Shown here one piece after another: positions 23,801 to 36,400 of a stretch of DNA of 64,000 nt. The notes beneath the pieces are model-generated. The model was given only the letters and a program-made list of their open reading frames with translations, made no database searches and was not told where the DNA came from. The position numbers and the translations under genes were made by a program. Origin of the DNA: Prorocentrum cordatum (lineage: Eukaryota > Sar > Dinophyceae > Prorocentrales > Prorocentraceae); contig CAUYUJ010015758.1 in assembly GCA_963575745.1 (NCBI GenBank), positions 88,468 to 152,467 of the forward strand. Direction: 5' to 3'. Numbering within the stretch: the stretch's first letter is position 1; each line of letters opens with the position of its first letter.

Positions 23801-26800
23801 ATCTCTTGGGGACATGTCTTTCACTTCCGCCGCCTCCCGCCAGCCTTCCGCCGGCAGAGGCGGCCTCGTTGTACTTCCGCCGACCTTCCGCCGTCCTTCC
23901 GCCGCCTTCCGCCGCGGAAGAGATGACAACTCCTCCGATCCTCGCAGGCGAGGCCTTTTGTCGGTGCTCCCCGACCCCCCCCCCCATGTGGAGATGGACG
24001 GCAGATCGGGGCCTTCGGGCTGGCTTGACGTGGCTTGCTGGGCGTGCTGACCTGGAGGGGAGCGGTGACCGTGACCAGGGCGGAACGCGGCCGCTTTGGC
24101 CTCCAACCTCGGGGCACCGCCCACGCGTGCCCCCGCCGACCCGCGCATGCTCTGTGCGCTCACAGGTGTGCGACGGCCGGCATGGGCCCTGACCGGGCTT
24201 GGCGTCGACCCCAGACCTCTTCGAGTCATGAAAATATCACGACGGGAGGTTTTTCGCTATTTTCGGCCTCCAGGGGCCCTTACCGGCCCTCAGGACCGTC
24301 AAAAAACGACTCGGGATGAAAAGCCGGTCCGGGGGAATGGGTCCGGACTTGTGGGGGTCGCGTCATGAAAAAATCATGACGTCGGGGGTCTGGGACACGA
24401 GCCCGCGGCATCCCTGGCCATGGCCCACCGGTCCCGCTCCTGCGAAGACAGACCACCACACGCACGCGGGCCTGCGGATCTTCACGCGGGTCTCTTGGAT
24501 CGGCGTCGGGCCCCCCCCCCTCCCGCCTCCCCAGACCCCCGACGTCATGATTCTTTCATGACGCGACCCCCAGAGGTCCGGACCCATTCCCTGGGACCGG
24601 CTCTTCATCCTGAGTCGTTTTTTGACGGTCCTGAGGGCCGGTAAGGGCCCCCGGAGGCCGAAAATAGCGAAAAACCTCCCGTCGTGATTTTTTCGTGACT
24701 CGAGGGGGTCTGGGTCCCTGGCGCGCGGAGCGCGCCCGGGGTGGCGCCGGAGGCGGCGACTGGGCGGCCCAGCGCCAGTCCAGGCACTCCGCGCGGCTGC
24801 TGCAATCTTGGCGGCCTCCTATACTGGGTAGTCGAAGCCAATCTGGCGCCAAGCTGGCAGGCCCGATCTGGCAAACGGGGGCAATCTGGCGAGGGAGCCA
24901 ACGCGAATCCAGTCTGGCGAACAACCCAAACCATCCAGTTTGGCCAGGCCGGATTGGCCCTTGGGGCCCAATCCAATCTGACAGTCTGGCCTTCGGCTAC
25001 CCAGTTTTAGATGGGGTCCGAGTAAATGGGGTCGGAGGCTCCCACCGTATCGCCGACAGATCGGCGATACCTCGCCGATGCATCGGCCATACTCTGGCGA
25101 CGTCGGCGATGCATCGGCGACGTCGGCGTGGAGAAACTTGGGCCCCACATCGAGCCGCATCGCTGGTGCATCGCCGATGCATCGGCGATGCGGCGCGATC
25201 CTTCGACCCCATCTATCCCGACCGCATCTAGGAGGCCTAGAGATCTGCCTTTCGATGTTTGTGGCGCGTGTTTGTCCTTCGACCGGTCCAAGGTCCCCCT
25301 GGTGCTCCTCGTCGGGTCGCCAGCGGTGCCCCCTGGCCCCAGGTGCCCGCAACGCGTCGCCCAGTTCTGGAGCCCCTGGGCCCCCCCTGGGCCCCCCGCA
25401 GGGTGCTCTGCCGACTTGCCGTCCTGCCGATTTGCCGTTTAGTCCGCGCGGTGTATGCCGATGTCAGGGGGCCGCACGCGCACCCTATACCCCTGGCCCC
25501 CCCACGACTTCTGCGCGGGTCGGGGCAGGGGTAGGGATCGCATGTGGCCCCCTAGATTGGCTCTTCGACTTCTAATCCTGGTCCTCGGGCTCTTGGATGC
25601 TCGTTCTGGGACCTTCCTGGAGCCACTCGCTCCACTCGTGCGTCGAAGCTGCGTCGAACGTCAGTCGAGTTGGGTCGACCCTGAGTCGAACCTGAGTCGA
25701 ACTTGAGTCGAACTCGAGTCGAACTCGAGTCGAACTGTGGTCGAACAGATCCGTTAGGTGGGCTCCAGGAAGGTCCCCGAAACGAGCATCGAAGGGCTCC
25801 CTCCCCCGGCGACCATCACCGCCCCGTCGATCAGCCACGTCCAGCGCGGGGCCGCCTCCCGGCACACGGTGTAGAACGTGCAGGGCGCGTGCCCGATCCG
25901 CCGCGCCGAGCAGTGCAGGAGGTGCGAGCCTTGAGGTCGGGCATGGTCCCATCCCAGACCCCCTCGAGTCATGAAAAAATCACGACGGGAGGTTTTTCGC
26001 TATTTTCGGTCTCCGGGGGCCCTTACCGGCCCTCCGGACCGTCAAAAAACGACTCGGGATGAAAACTCGGGTCCCGGGGATTCGGTCTGGACCTCTGGAG
26101 GTCGCGTCATGAAAAAATCATGCCGTCGGGGGTCTGGGATACGGGCGGATTTTTGGAAGAACAATACACAGTCGGGGCCTTGACCTAAGGAACCCAAAAT
26201 AGGGCACGGGGCCCCTTTTTTCCCAGAAATTAAACTTCGATGTCCGATCGAAGACATGAGGAAAACCGGAGGCAAGCTGCGAAGCACTTCAGGAACACGG
26301 AGCCCCTCCCCAACGAAAAGGGTTCCTTCTTCAGGGCCCCGACTGTAGTACACCAGAGAAAAACTCCAATCGTGGATGGCTCGAAATGGGATCGATCAAG
26401 ATCGACAAGGAGATCGACCCGGATCCCGGGAACCCGGAACCCACCGAAAAAAAAGGCTGCAGAACCAAGGACCAGGAACCCAGGAACCCGGAACCGGGAA
26501 CCCGGGAACCCAGTTGGCCACCAAAATCGGCGGGAAACTGTCGCCAAATCTTTCACTTACACCTGAGAAAACTCCAATCAGTGGATGATTTGAAAATCAG
26601 TCATATGTACCTTGACATCGATTGAGAGATCGATAATGAGATCGATAGTGGGATCGATGGATGACGATTGTAAGGTCGATCGTGAGACCCAGAGTAAAAT
26701 CGATTCAATGAGATCGATAGGGAGATCGATCGCGAGTTCGCTCGTGCGACCTCTGGTGAGATCGCTTGCGAGGTCGATTGTGAGATCGATTGTGAGACCG

Positions 26801-29195
26801 ATGGCGAGATCGATAAAAAGGTGGGACATGACATCGGTGCTGAGACCGATCGATAAGAAGATTGACCAAGAACGCGGGAACGTGGGAACCTCGCCGCCCA
26901 CCGAAATCGACCTGGGAACTGGGAGCCTGGCGCCCCGAACCGGGAACCCAGCCTGCCACCAAAATCGGCGTGAAACATTCGCCTTCTCTTTCAATATCCG
27001 CTAGGATCCCTTGAGTGCAAGCACTGATTGGGGAATTTGCGCTAGGACCCCTTTCAGTTGGGGACACATAGCCAACAAATAACTATTCAAACATATTCAA
27101 CAATAGTCGAAAAATCGTCCCCATACGATCTTCAAGCTATTTTTGCATATTCATCCTGTAGAGCATGAAATGACCGCACCGAACCGAGAACCGAGAACCG
27201 TGACCGAACCGGACGGAACCGGTCCAAAACCAGGACCGTAGAAAACCTAACCAAACCGAGCCGAATTCATTCAGAACCGAACCAGCGAGAACCGAACCGA
27301 ATCAGAACCGGAACCGAACCGGAACCGGGCGGCCCCTGAACCGAACCGACGGGAGACGAACCGAACCCCTTTCCCCTCCGGTCCGGACCCCAGGACCCCG
27401 ATGACCCCCAGGACTCCGGGACCCCGATGACCCCAGAACCTCCCGAACCGACCCCGATGACCCCCAGGACCCCAGGACCCCCCTGGACCCCCGGGACCCC
27501 AGGACCCCAAGACCCGAGGGGGGTCGCAGCCCCGAGGGGGGTCGCAGCCCCGAGGGAGGTCGCACCCGCGAGGGGGGTCGCAGCCCCGAGGGGGGTCGCA
27601 CCCGCGAGGGGGGTCGCGGCCCCGAGGGGGGTCGCACCCGCGAGGGGGGTCGCAGCCCCGAGGGGGGTCGCACCCGCGAGGGGGGTCGCACCCGCGAGGG
27701 GGGTCGCACCCGCGAGGGGGGTCGCGGCCCCTTGGGGGGTCGCACCCGCGAGGGGGGTCGCAGCCCCGAGGGGGGTCGCACCCGCGAGGGGGGTCGCACC
27801 CGCGAGGGGGGTCGCACCCGGGAGGGGGGTCGCACCCGCGAGGGGGGTCGCAGCCCCGAGGGGGGTCGCACCCGCGAGGGGGGTCGCAGCTCCGAGGGGG
27901 ATCGCACCCGCGAGGGGGGTCGCACCCGCGAGGGGGGTCGCACCCGCGAAGGGGGTCGCACCCGCGAGGGGGTCGCAGCCAGCCCCGATGTGTGGGTCGC
28001 AGCCCCGAGGGGGGTCGCACCCGCGAGGGGGGTCGCACCCGCGAGGGGGATCGCAGCCGCGAGGAGGGTCGCACCCACGAGGGGGGTCGCACCCGCGAGG
28101 GGGGTCGCACCCGCGAGGGGGGTCGCACCCGCGAGGGGGGTCGCAGCCCCGAGGGGGGTCGCACCCGCGAGGGGGGTCGCACCCGCGCGGGGGGTCGCAC
28201 CCGCGAGGGAGGTCGCACCCGCGAGGGGGGTCGCACCCGCGAGGGGGGTCGCACCCGCGAGGGGGGTCGCACCCGCGAGGGGGGTCGCAGCCCCGAGGGG
28301 GGTCGCACCCGCGAGGGGGGTCGCAGCCCCGAGGGGGGTCGCACCCTCGAGGGGGGTCGCACCCGCGAGGGGGGTCGCAGCCCCGAGGGGGGTCGCACCC
28401 CGCGAGGCGGGTCGCAGCCGGCGAGGGGGTCGCAGCCCCGATGGGTCGCCACCCGCGACGAGGTCGCACCCAGCGAGGCAGGTTCGCAGCCCCGAGGGTC
28501 GCGCGCAGGGGGGTCCAGGCCCCGAGGGGGGTCCACCCTGCGCGGGGGTCGCATCCCGAGGGGGTCCGCAGCCCCGAGGGGGGCGCCGCAGCCCCGAGGG
28601 GTCGCACCCGCGAGGGGGGTCGCACCCGCGAGGGGGGTCGCACCCGCGAGAGGGGTCGCACCCGCGAGGAGGGTCGCACCCGGGAGAGGGGGTCGCAGCC
28701 CCGATCGAGGGGGGTCGCACCCGCGAGGGGGGTCGCACCCGCGAGGGGGGTCGCACCCAGGAGGGGGGTCGCACCCAGGAGGGGGGTCGCAGCCCCGAGG
28801 GGGGTCGCACCCGCGAGGGGGGTCGCACCCGCGAGGGGGGTCGCACCGGGAGGGGGGTCGCAGCCCCGAGGGGGGTCGCACCCGAGGGGGGTCGCAGCCC
28901 GCGAGGGGGGTCGCAGCCCCGAGGGGGGTCGCACCCGCGAGGGGGGTCGCACCCGCGAGGGGGGTCGCACCCGCGAGGGGGGTCGCACCCGCGAGGGGGT
29001 CGCAGCCCCGAGGGGGGTCGCACCCGCGAGGGGGGTCGCACCCGCGAGGGGGGTCGCACCCGCGAGGGGGGTCGCAGCCCCGAGGGGGGTCGCACCCGCG
29101 AGTCGGTCGCACCCGCGAGGGGGGTCGCACCCGCGAGGGGGGTCGCACCCGCGAGGGGGGTCGCACCCGCGAGGGGGGTCGCACCCGCGAGGGGG

Positions 29196-29226
<31 letters not shown>

Positions 29227-29320
29227 CGCCCTGCTGCACCTCCGAGGGAGACCGATGAGGGGGGTCCCCAGCCCCCCCCGGACCGACGATCCCGGGGCCT
29301 CCCCGACGACGACGACGACC

Positions 29321-29412
<92 letters not shown>

Positions 29413-30465
29413 CGCGGCGGCGGCGGCGCCGAGCAGCGAGGCACCTCGCCAGGCACGTCGCTGGAGGGCCTCGCGCCTCCACGCCTCCACGTTCCTCCTC
29501 CTCCTCCTTCTCCTCCTCGTCGTCCTCCTCCTCCCTCCTCCGCCTCCTCCTCCTCGTCCTCCTCCTCGTCCTCCTCCTCCTCCTCCTCCTCCTCCTCCTC
29601 CTCCTCCCCCATCCTCCCTCCCTTTTTTTCAAACTGGGTCGTCGCTTACGCAGACGGGGCGCCCAACGTCGCACCTGACCAGTCGGGCCGAACCGAACCG
29701 GAGCGGCCTCTCGAACCGAACCGAACCGGTCGGACCCAACCGCGCGAAAACCGGAACCGAACCGAACCGGCGGCAGGCCCAAGCCGAACCGGCTGTAACC
29801 GGACCGATGCCAAACCGAACCGGCCAAGCAAAACCGACCCGGCTGCAGAACCGGACCGAACCGAACCGAGCCGATCCCTTTCATGGTAGAGGGACATGCC
29901 CGACTTAAGCGAACCTCCCGGTGCACCGCTGCGCCTCTGGAGGAGCGGTGACTCAAGCTTCAAGGGTGCCTCCCCCCACTGCGCTGAACCCAAGGGCGCT
30001 AATCTGCGTAGCGCCCCGCAATTACGGATCAGAGAGAGAGGGGCGGCGGGGACGCCGGCAGTCTGCGAGGCTCTGCAAAAGGTCGCCGCAGGCGCTCACT
30101 TTCCTTCCGTTAAACCATGAAAAAGGGTCGCGGGGTGGGTCGCGGGTGGGTCGCGGGTGGGTCGCCGGCTGGGTCGCGGGTGGGTCGGGGGTCGATCGCG
30201 GGTGGATCGCGGGTGGATCGCGGGTGGGTCGCGGGTGGGTCGCGGGCGGGTCGCGGAATGGGTCGCGGCTGGGTGGCGGGTGGGTGGGTCGCGGGCCGGG
30301 TCGCGGGGGTGACAAAAACAACAAAGAACAAACAACAAACAACAAACAACCACCACCACCAACAACAGCATCAAAAGCAACAGCAACAACAACAACAACA
30401 ACAACAGAAACAACACCACCACCACCAACACTTACACCACCACCACCACCACCACCACCACCACC

Positions 30466-30497
<32 letters not shown>

Positions 30498-33400
30498 CCA
30501 TTTTAAGGCTGTGCGCTTTTACTTGCCCGCGAGTCATTCAACACGTATACCCAACACCCTCGATACCCGCCCTCTTCGTCTTCGATCACACCCCTTTCGG
30601 GGGGATTATTTTCTTTGCTGGGGCCGGCGGGCTTAGACGTACGGGCAAACCGGAACGGGCGGACAATCCTTCGGGGGCGTACATCTCTCTGCCCGCCATT
30701 GGAATTGGCGCGGGCCCTGCAAGAGGAGGAGGGGAAGAACGAGGGAGAGTGGGAGGAAGGGGAGGGGGAAGGAAGAAGGAAGAGGAAAGATACCACGTTG
30801 TGAAGGCGTCCTTGGCGCGCGCGTGGTTCCTGAGCGCCGAAACGCGACTCCATAATAATTTGTGAGGACGTCGCACGCGAGAGCGCAGTCCTGAGTACAT
30901 TGAGAGGAAATCTCGGGCGGAAGCGGGGGCCCTGACTAAGTTGCGAGGAAGTCTCAAGCGGGAGCGCCGTTCCTGAGCAAATTGCACGGAAGTCTCAGGC
31001 GGGAGCGGGGGTCCTCACTAAATTGCGAGGAAGTCTCAGGCGGGAGCGCCGTTCCTGAGTCAATTGCGCGGAAATGTCAAGCAGGAGCGGGGGTCCTGAG
31101 TAAAATTCGAAGAAGTCTCAGGCGGGAGCGCCGTTCCCACGTAAATTGCACGGAAGTCTCAGGCGGGAGCGGGGGTCTTGATTACATTGCGAGGAAGTCT
31201 CAGACGGGAGCGCCTTTCCTGAGTAAATTGCGCGGAAGTCTCAGGCGGGAGCGGGGGTCCTGAGTAAAAATCGAAGAAGTCTCAGGCGGGAGCCGTTGTT
31301 GTTGTAGCCCGGGGGGCAGGGGCACAGTTTGAGCAGGAAGACTTTCCTTGAGAAAAAAACAAGGTGCGAGCCCCGGGGGTGGCACTTCAATCGAAAAAAA
31401 TCAATGTGCACCGGTGGGGGGGGATCAACAATAATTATTCTTCAAGAATGAGAATTTCAACAACAATTACTAGCACGTGGGGACACTCCGTTCTCACCAG
31501 TGCCAGGGTTTTCATAGGAGGCGGGCAATACCCCCACTTTGTGGGGGGGCCGGTTCAAGCTCTACCAAATTTCCAAACGACTCTTCGCCACCACCCACAC
31601 CCAGCTTCCCGCCCTATGACGTTCGGACACTTCACTTCGTGGCATGCGGACGACCGTGGCTACTATTCAGGGCCCCGCGGCCGACGACGACGGCGTGCGC
31701 GCGCGAAGAAAAAACGAATGTGTCCCGCATGGTATTATTTGACAGGGATGATGGCCCTGGCAGGTGCGCAACCGTTGTCGCAGAAGTTCGAAAAAGTTGC
31801 TCGCAAAAGCCCGTTTGACAGAAATGTTTAAAAAGTGTTGGGTTTCCTACGAATCCGCAAGAGCGCGCGGGATGAGATTTTGACATTTTTTTGTTGAAAA
31901 ACCATTGGTTTTTTGATGTTTTTATGTTAAAATCGCTGCGAACACTAAGGTTTTGGAAGGATTTCGTCTTGCGCGCGCGAATGTCCACTTTACCTTATTT
32001 TTTGCAAGGGATTCTTGAAATTTGATTATATTAGAACAAGAAATGTCATTTTCTATTGTTTTTTGCAAGGGAAAGCGGATTACAACAAAACAACCGGATC
32101 CTGTACACACCCTCTTTTCTGAGGCTTCCTCACGAAAATGATGAAAATGTAGCTGCGGCCTAGGCGGCGCAGGGGGGGCGCGCACCAGGGGGCCCAACAA
32201 TAATTATTCTTTAGAATAAATAATGTTCAACAACAACGACAAAAAAAACGACAATCCGCAACGCAGAACCTCACTTCAGCCACGCGCCCAGGGACATGAA
32301 ATGACCGTTCGGCCCCTTCGCCCTGATGGCCCCTTCCGGAGCCGGCACCGGAACTCGTCCTCGGGCTGGCCAGTCGCCCTATCCCCTCCCCCTCGCCCGC
32401 TCTCCTGCCCCATCCCGTCCCCGCTCTTCCCCCTCGCCTCCGCTCCTCCTCCCGCATCCCCCTCGCCTCTCTCCCTGCTCCCTTTTCCCGAGCGCGCCGT
32501 CCTCGAGACGTCAAATTCTGCGGTTCGGCGTCTCGAGGACGACGATCTCGAGATTCGAAATTTTCGGACTCGGGAGCGGCCAAGAGGGGGGTGTCCAAGG
32601 AGGGGGGGTGCAAATCATGACCGGCGGCATGTGCACGGCCCAGCGGGGGGGCCAGGGACGTAATGAAATAATAAGAGGCGCCATGAAATCTGGGGAAATA
32701 TCATGGCCCACGCCATGATATTCACCCCCCCTAGTCATCACCCCCACTTTGCCGCCCCCGACGGACGTTCGTTGGCTGTCGGCGGTTCCCCAGTCCTGGG
32801 GTGCTCTTCGGCAGCTGCGCCCCGCCAAGACCGCTCTGGAGGTGCGATCTCCCCGGACGGACGCCGAAGGGCCCGAGTTCTCTACGTTGGGCATGTCCGA
32901 AGGGGAACTGGGACACACAACTAAATAGACACAAGTCACCAGATTCCCCGTAGTTTCCAATGTTTTCTGGGTTTTTGTTTTCCCCCCCACTTCCCGTACT
33001 TTCCTATTTTGGGGGAACCGATGATTCATTGTGTCTGTGTGTCTTTTCCCCTCCTGACTGTCCTCCTACAGGCGGACTTTCGGGGAACAAAGGATCATTA
33101 ATAATCAAAGCATATCCCCAAATAGTTCTTCCCCAGACTATTGTTTGACGGTGTTTGAATCCCAGACCCCCGACGTCATGATTTTTTCATGACGCGACCC
33201 TCAGAGGTTTGGACACATTCCCCGGGACCGGTTTTTCATCCCGAGTCGTTTTTTGACGGTCCTGAGGGCCGGTAAGGGCCCCCGGAGGCCGAAAGTAGCG
33301 AAAAACCTCGCGTCGTGATTTTTCATGACTCGAGGGGGTCTGGGCAGAAGGACATGCCCGACTTAAAGCTCATGGTCTCCGACGACGACCGACGACGGAT

Positions 33401-36400
33401 CGTTTCCTCACTCCCGGCGATTTTCTCACTCGAGCTGGGCCTCGTGGGCCCGACGCCCGGCCCGGAAGGCCATCACAGATCGGCCCCGCAGGCGAATCTG
33501 GCCCGGAGCCAAGGGGTCAGGACCTCTGCAGGCCCAGACCCCCTCGAGCCATGAGAAAAATCACGACGCGAGGTGTTTCGCTATTTTCGGCCTCCGGGGG
33601 CCCTTCCCGGCCTTCAGGACCGTCAAAAAACGACTCGGGATGAAAAACCGGTCCCGGGGATTCGGTCCGGAATGAAAAAATCATGACGTCGGGGGTCTGG
33701 GTCTGCAGGTCGCGCACGGGGGAAAAAAAAAAAACAGAGCGAACGTTTTCTGCTTCGTCGTCGCGGCAGTGGGCGGAAGGGGGGGGGGGAAGGGGGGGGC
33801 GGGGGGTCTGGCTCCGGACCTCTGTGTTCGTGCGCCTGTCTGCAGCAGTGGGTCCTATGGGGGAGAACCACACCTGCTCGAGACAGGCGCCCCAAGCAGC
33901 CAATACCTACTCTGCGGGACTAGGGGGGACCAGCAAAGCAATGGATAAGAAAACGACGACATATTGGAGGCTGTCTGGGCGGGGGGGTCGCCCCCCCCCT
34001 CCCCGACCTGACAGCCCCGAGCCGAGCCCCCGTCGAAGGAGGAGGTGCAGAGGCGCCGCGCCCCCCCGCGCGCCACTGACGAGCGAGGCCGATCTGCTGG
34101 GCAGGACTTGTATACACATCCGCTGCGTCTTGGGGTTTCTCTGCCCGAGAAACAAGAGGCGCAATGGATGTGGGTAAAACTCTGCACCCCCAGAGGCCAG
34201 AGTCAGAACCATCTCGACAGTGCCTCGGCTCTTCGGCGCCCCTACCCACATGCCTAGCATGTCGTCCCACAGGCGATGTTTGAAAGAAGTACGAACAAAT
34301 AGTCAAACCATACCTTTTTCACATTAAACCCATGTTAAACATACTTGGGGGAATGCTACGTCGGAGAAGCCACGATCCCTGCTGGAGGACGGCCTTGTTT
34401 TCGCGATGTCCTCCTTGCGTGTTTCGGCGCGCGTAAAATACACATCGCCCTGCGCGCCAGACAGTGGGGGTGCCTTGTCAACGCCGAGCTGAAATATGGC
34501 AGCATTTAGTTCGTGGCACAAGAAACTCGAAACACATTCAATGGATTTGCGTTCGCGCGAGAGCGAACCGACCCAACTGCGCATTCAGCCGACTCCACGC
34601 GGATTCTTGCCGCCGGGCCCACCTCGAAGACAAGCGACAAACGCAGCATGTGCCCTGAGGGCGCGCGGGGGGGCCATCAGGAACAGCCAATCCAAACGTG
34701 TAGACAATCCAAAAACAAACTCTGATCGCAACGCGCGCAAATGGCAAGCTAGACGCTCCGCAACATAACAATACAATTTTGCGGGGGCTGGCGGAACGCC
34801 GCAAGCTCGTCCTTTTTGTTGGCCGGTCGATCGAAACATCTTCCGATCGAGCGATCGGCCGGCCCCCCCATCCCCGCGCCCCCCCCCCCCGTTTCAATTA
34901 GCAAATGCTTGTCGTTTAAAACGATGGCGGCAGGTGCGCGGGACAACTGTATCCAATAATGGACGCAACAATCTCAGCCTTTTTTCCGTCTGGAAGTCGC
35001 GAAGCGTGCATAGGACGCATCGCATGTTTGATGCGCGCGCGCGCGTTGAGAGCCAGTCCCCCAGCGGGATCAGGCACGCAGAATGAGGCCGCGACGCTTC
35101 TGCGGCGCGGAACGACATGCGCTCGGCAACGTAGCGGCACGCTGTTCAGCCAACGTGGGCACAGCATCAGCAGTGCGCGTCGCGAGCTTTGCAACCCAGA
35201 CGCATGGCATCTGAACCGCTACCGAGCCCACTACTTGCATCACACGGTGGAGGAAGGGGTGGGGTGGAGGTGCGGGGCATTGCTGCGAGCTTTTCGCGTT
35301 CTCGAAGAATGGCCACGGGGCCCACCTCGAGGCAGTGCTTTCCAGAAAACACACGGTGGCATCTCCTGGAAGACTTGGAACTGTCGAAGATGGTAACGCG
35401 CTGCGCCCTGGGGTTCTTAATGTTTCGCAAATGGCCGGCGAGCGTCTCCTGCGACTTTTTTGCATCTCAGAGGTCGCCGCGGGGGCAGATCTGGAGCATA
35501 TTAAAGCTTCGCTAAAGGCAGGGGAACATCTTTGGCGTATTCTCAAACATTGCGCACCTGTTGACTATTTCGGAAATTCGCAAATGGCCGTGGCATGTCT
35601 TTGGCGTGTTCTGAAATTGCGCAGATGGCACTGGAGCCTTTTTGCAGTATTTTGAATTTGCGCAGATGGCACTGGAGTATCTTCAAAATCCAATGGCATG
35701 TCGCAAATGGCGATGGAGCGTGTTTGGGGTATTCTGATGTAAACTTCGAACAGAGAAGGAATATTTTCAGAGCGTGTGAAATCGGCGGGGGTATTTTAGA
35801 GTGCGTTCTAATATTGAAAACATGCGGGGGTTATTTTGTATCTAAACTCTGCAGGATGTACTATTGGAGCACGTTGCGCGCCTTTTGCTTGGGATCCTCC
35901 AGTGGCGCATCGTGCGCTGTCGGCGACAGCGCAGCGTCCCGCGCTGGAGTATTCTCTTGGCTCGCGCTGCATGTCGGACACTCGCTCTGGGTATTCGAGG
36001 TGCCGCTGCTGCGCCGGCGACGGTGCCCGTCCGCGCTCTGGGCGCCCCGACGCTGCCAGCGACGATTGGGTCGCGCCGCAGGCTGGGCCCACCGACCTGC
36101 GCGCGCGAGTATATGTATATAGACGCGCGCACGGATGCGAGAAGGTAGATTGCTCCGCCCTGGTCGAACGCGCCCATGCTCGGCTCCGCGTGGTCCGCGC
36201 GACGCAGGTAAAATAGTCGCGGCTGTAGATGTATTCGCAAGTCTGCACATGTAGCCGCAATTTTTCTTTGCCCAGCCGAATGCCTACTTGTATTATGATA
36301 TGCTCTACCCCGCTATAGCGGCACATGAAGGCCCTTCTTCTTTTTTATTTGAGAACTGGTGATTTTGTATATGTGACATGTCTTCGCCGACTCCATCTCT

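Larger units (their letters stand above)
27164..29885. mobile_element. 2.72-kb satellite-bearing insertion in a family F element
   Basis: A block starting CATGAAATGACCGCACCG and ending CGATCCCTTTCATG sits inside a family F copy. GTAGAG occurs once in intact family F termini but here on both sides (27158-27163 and 29886-29891), a 6-bp target duplication. The ends share only CATGAAA/TTTCATG as inverted repeat. Inside, ACCGAACC-rich flanks (27175-27350 and 29690-29880) enclose an 18-bp satellite (27520-29195), a GTC/GAC tract (29196-29415) and a TCC tract (29490-29610). No transposase or other real reading frame is visible, so it would be non-autonomous. Located in intron 4 of the transporter. 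Confidence 0.8.

Noticed and set aside
27267-29956. Open frames of 500-884 codons on both strands
   Set aside because: They are translations of the 18-bp satellite and adjoining trinucleotide tracts. The unit is a multiple of three and stop-free, all frames are equally open, and the block lies in an intron.
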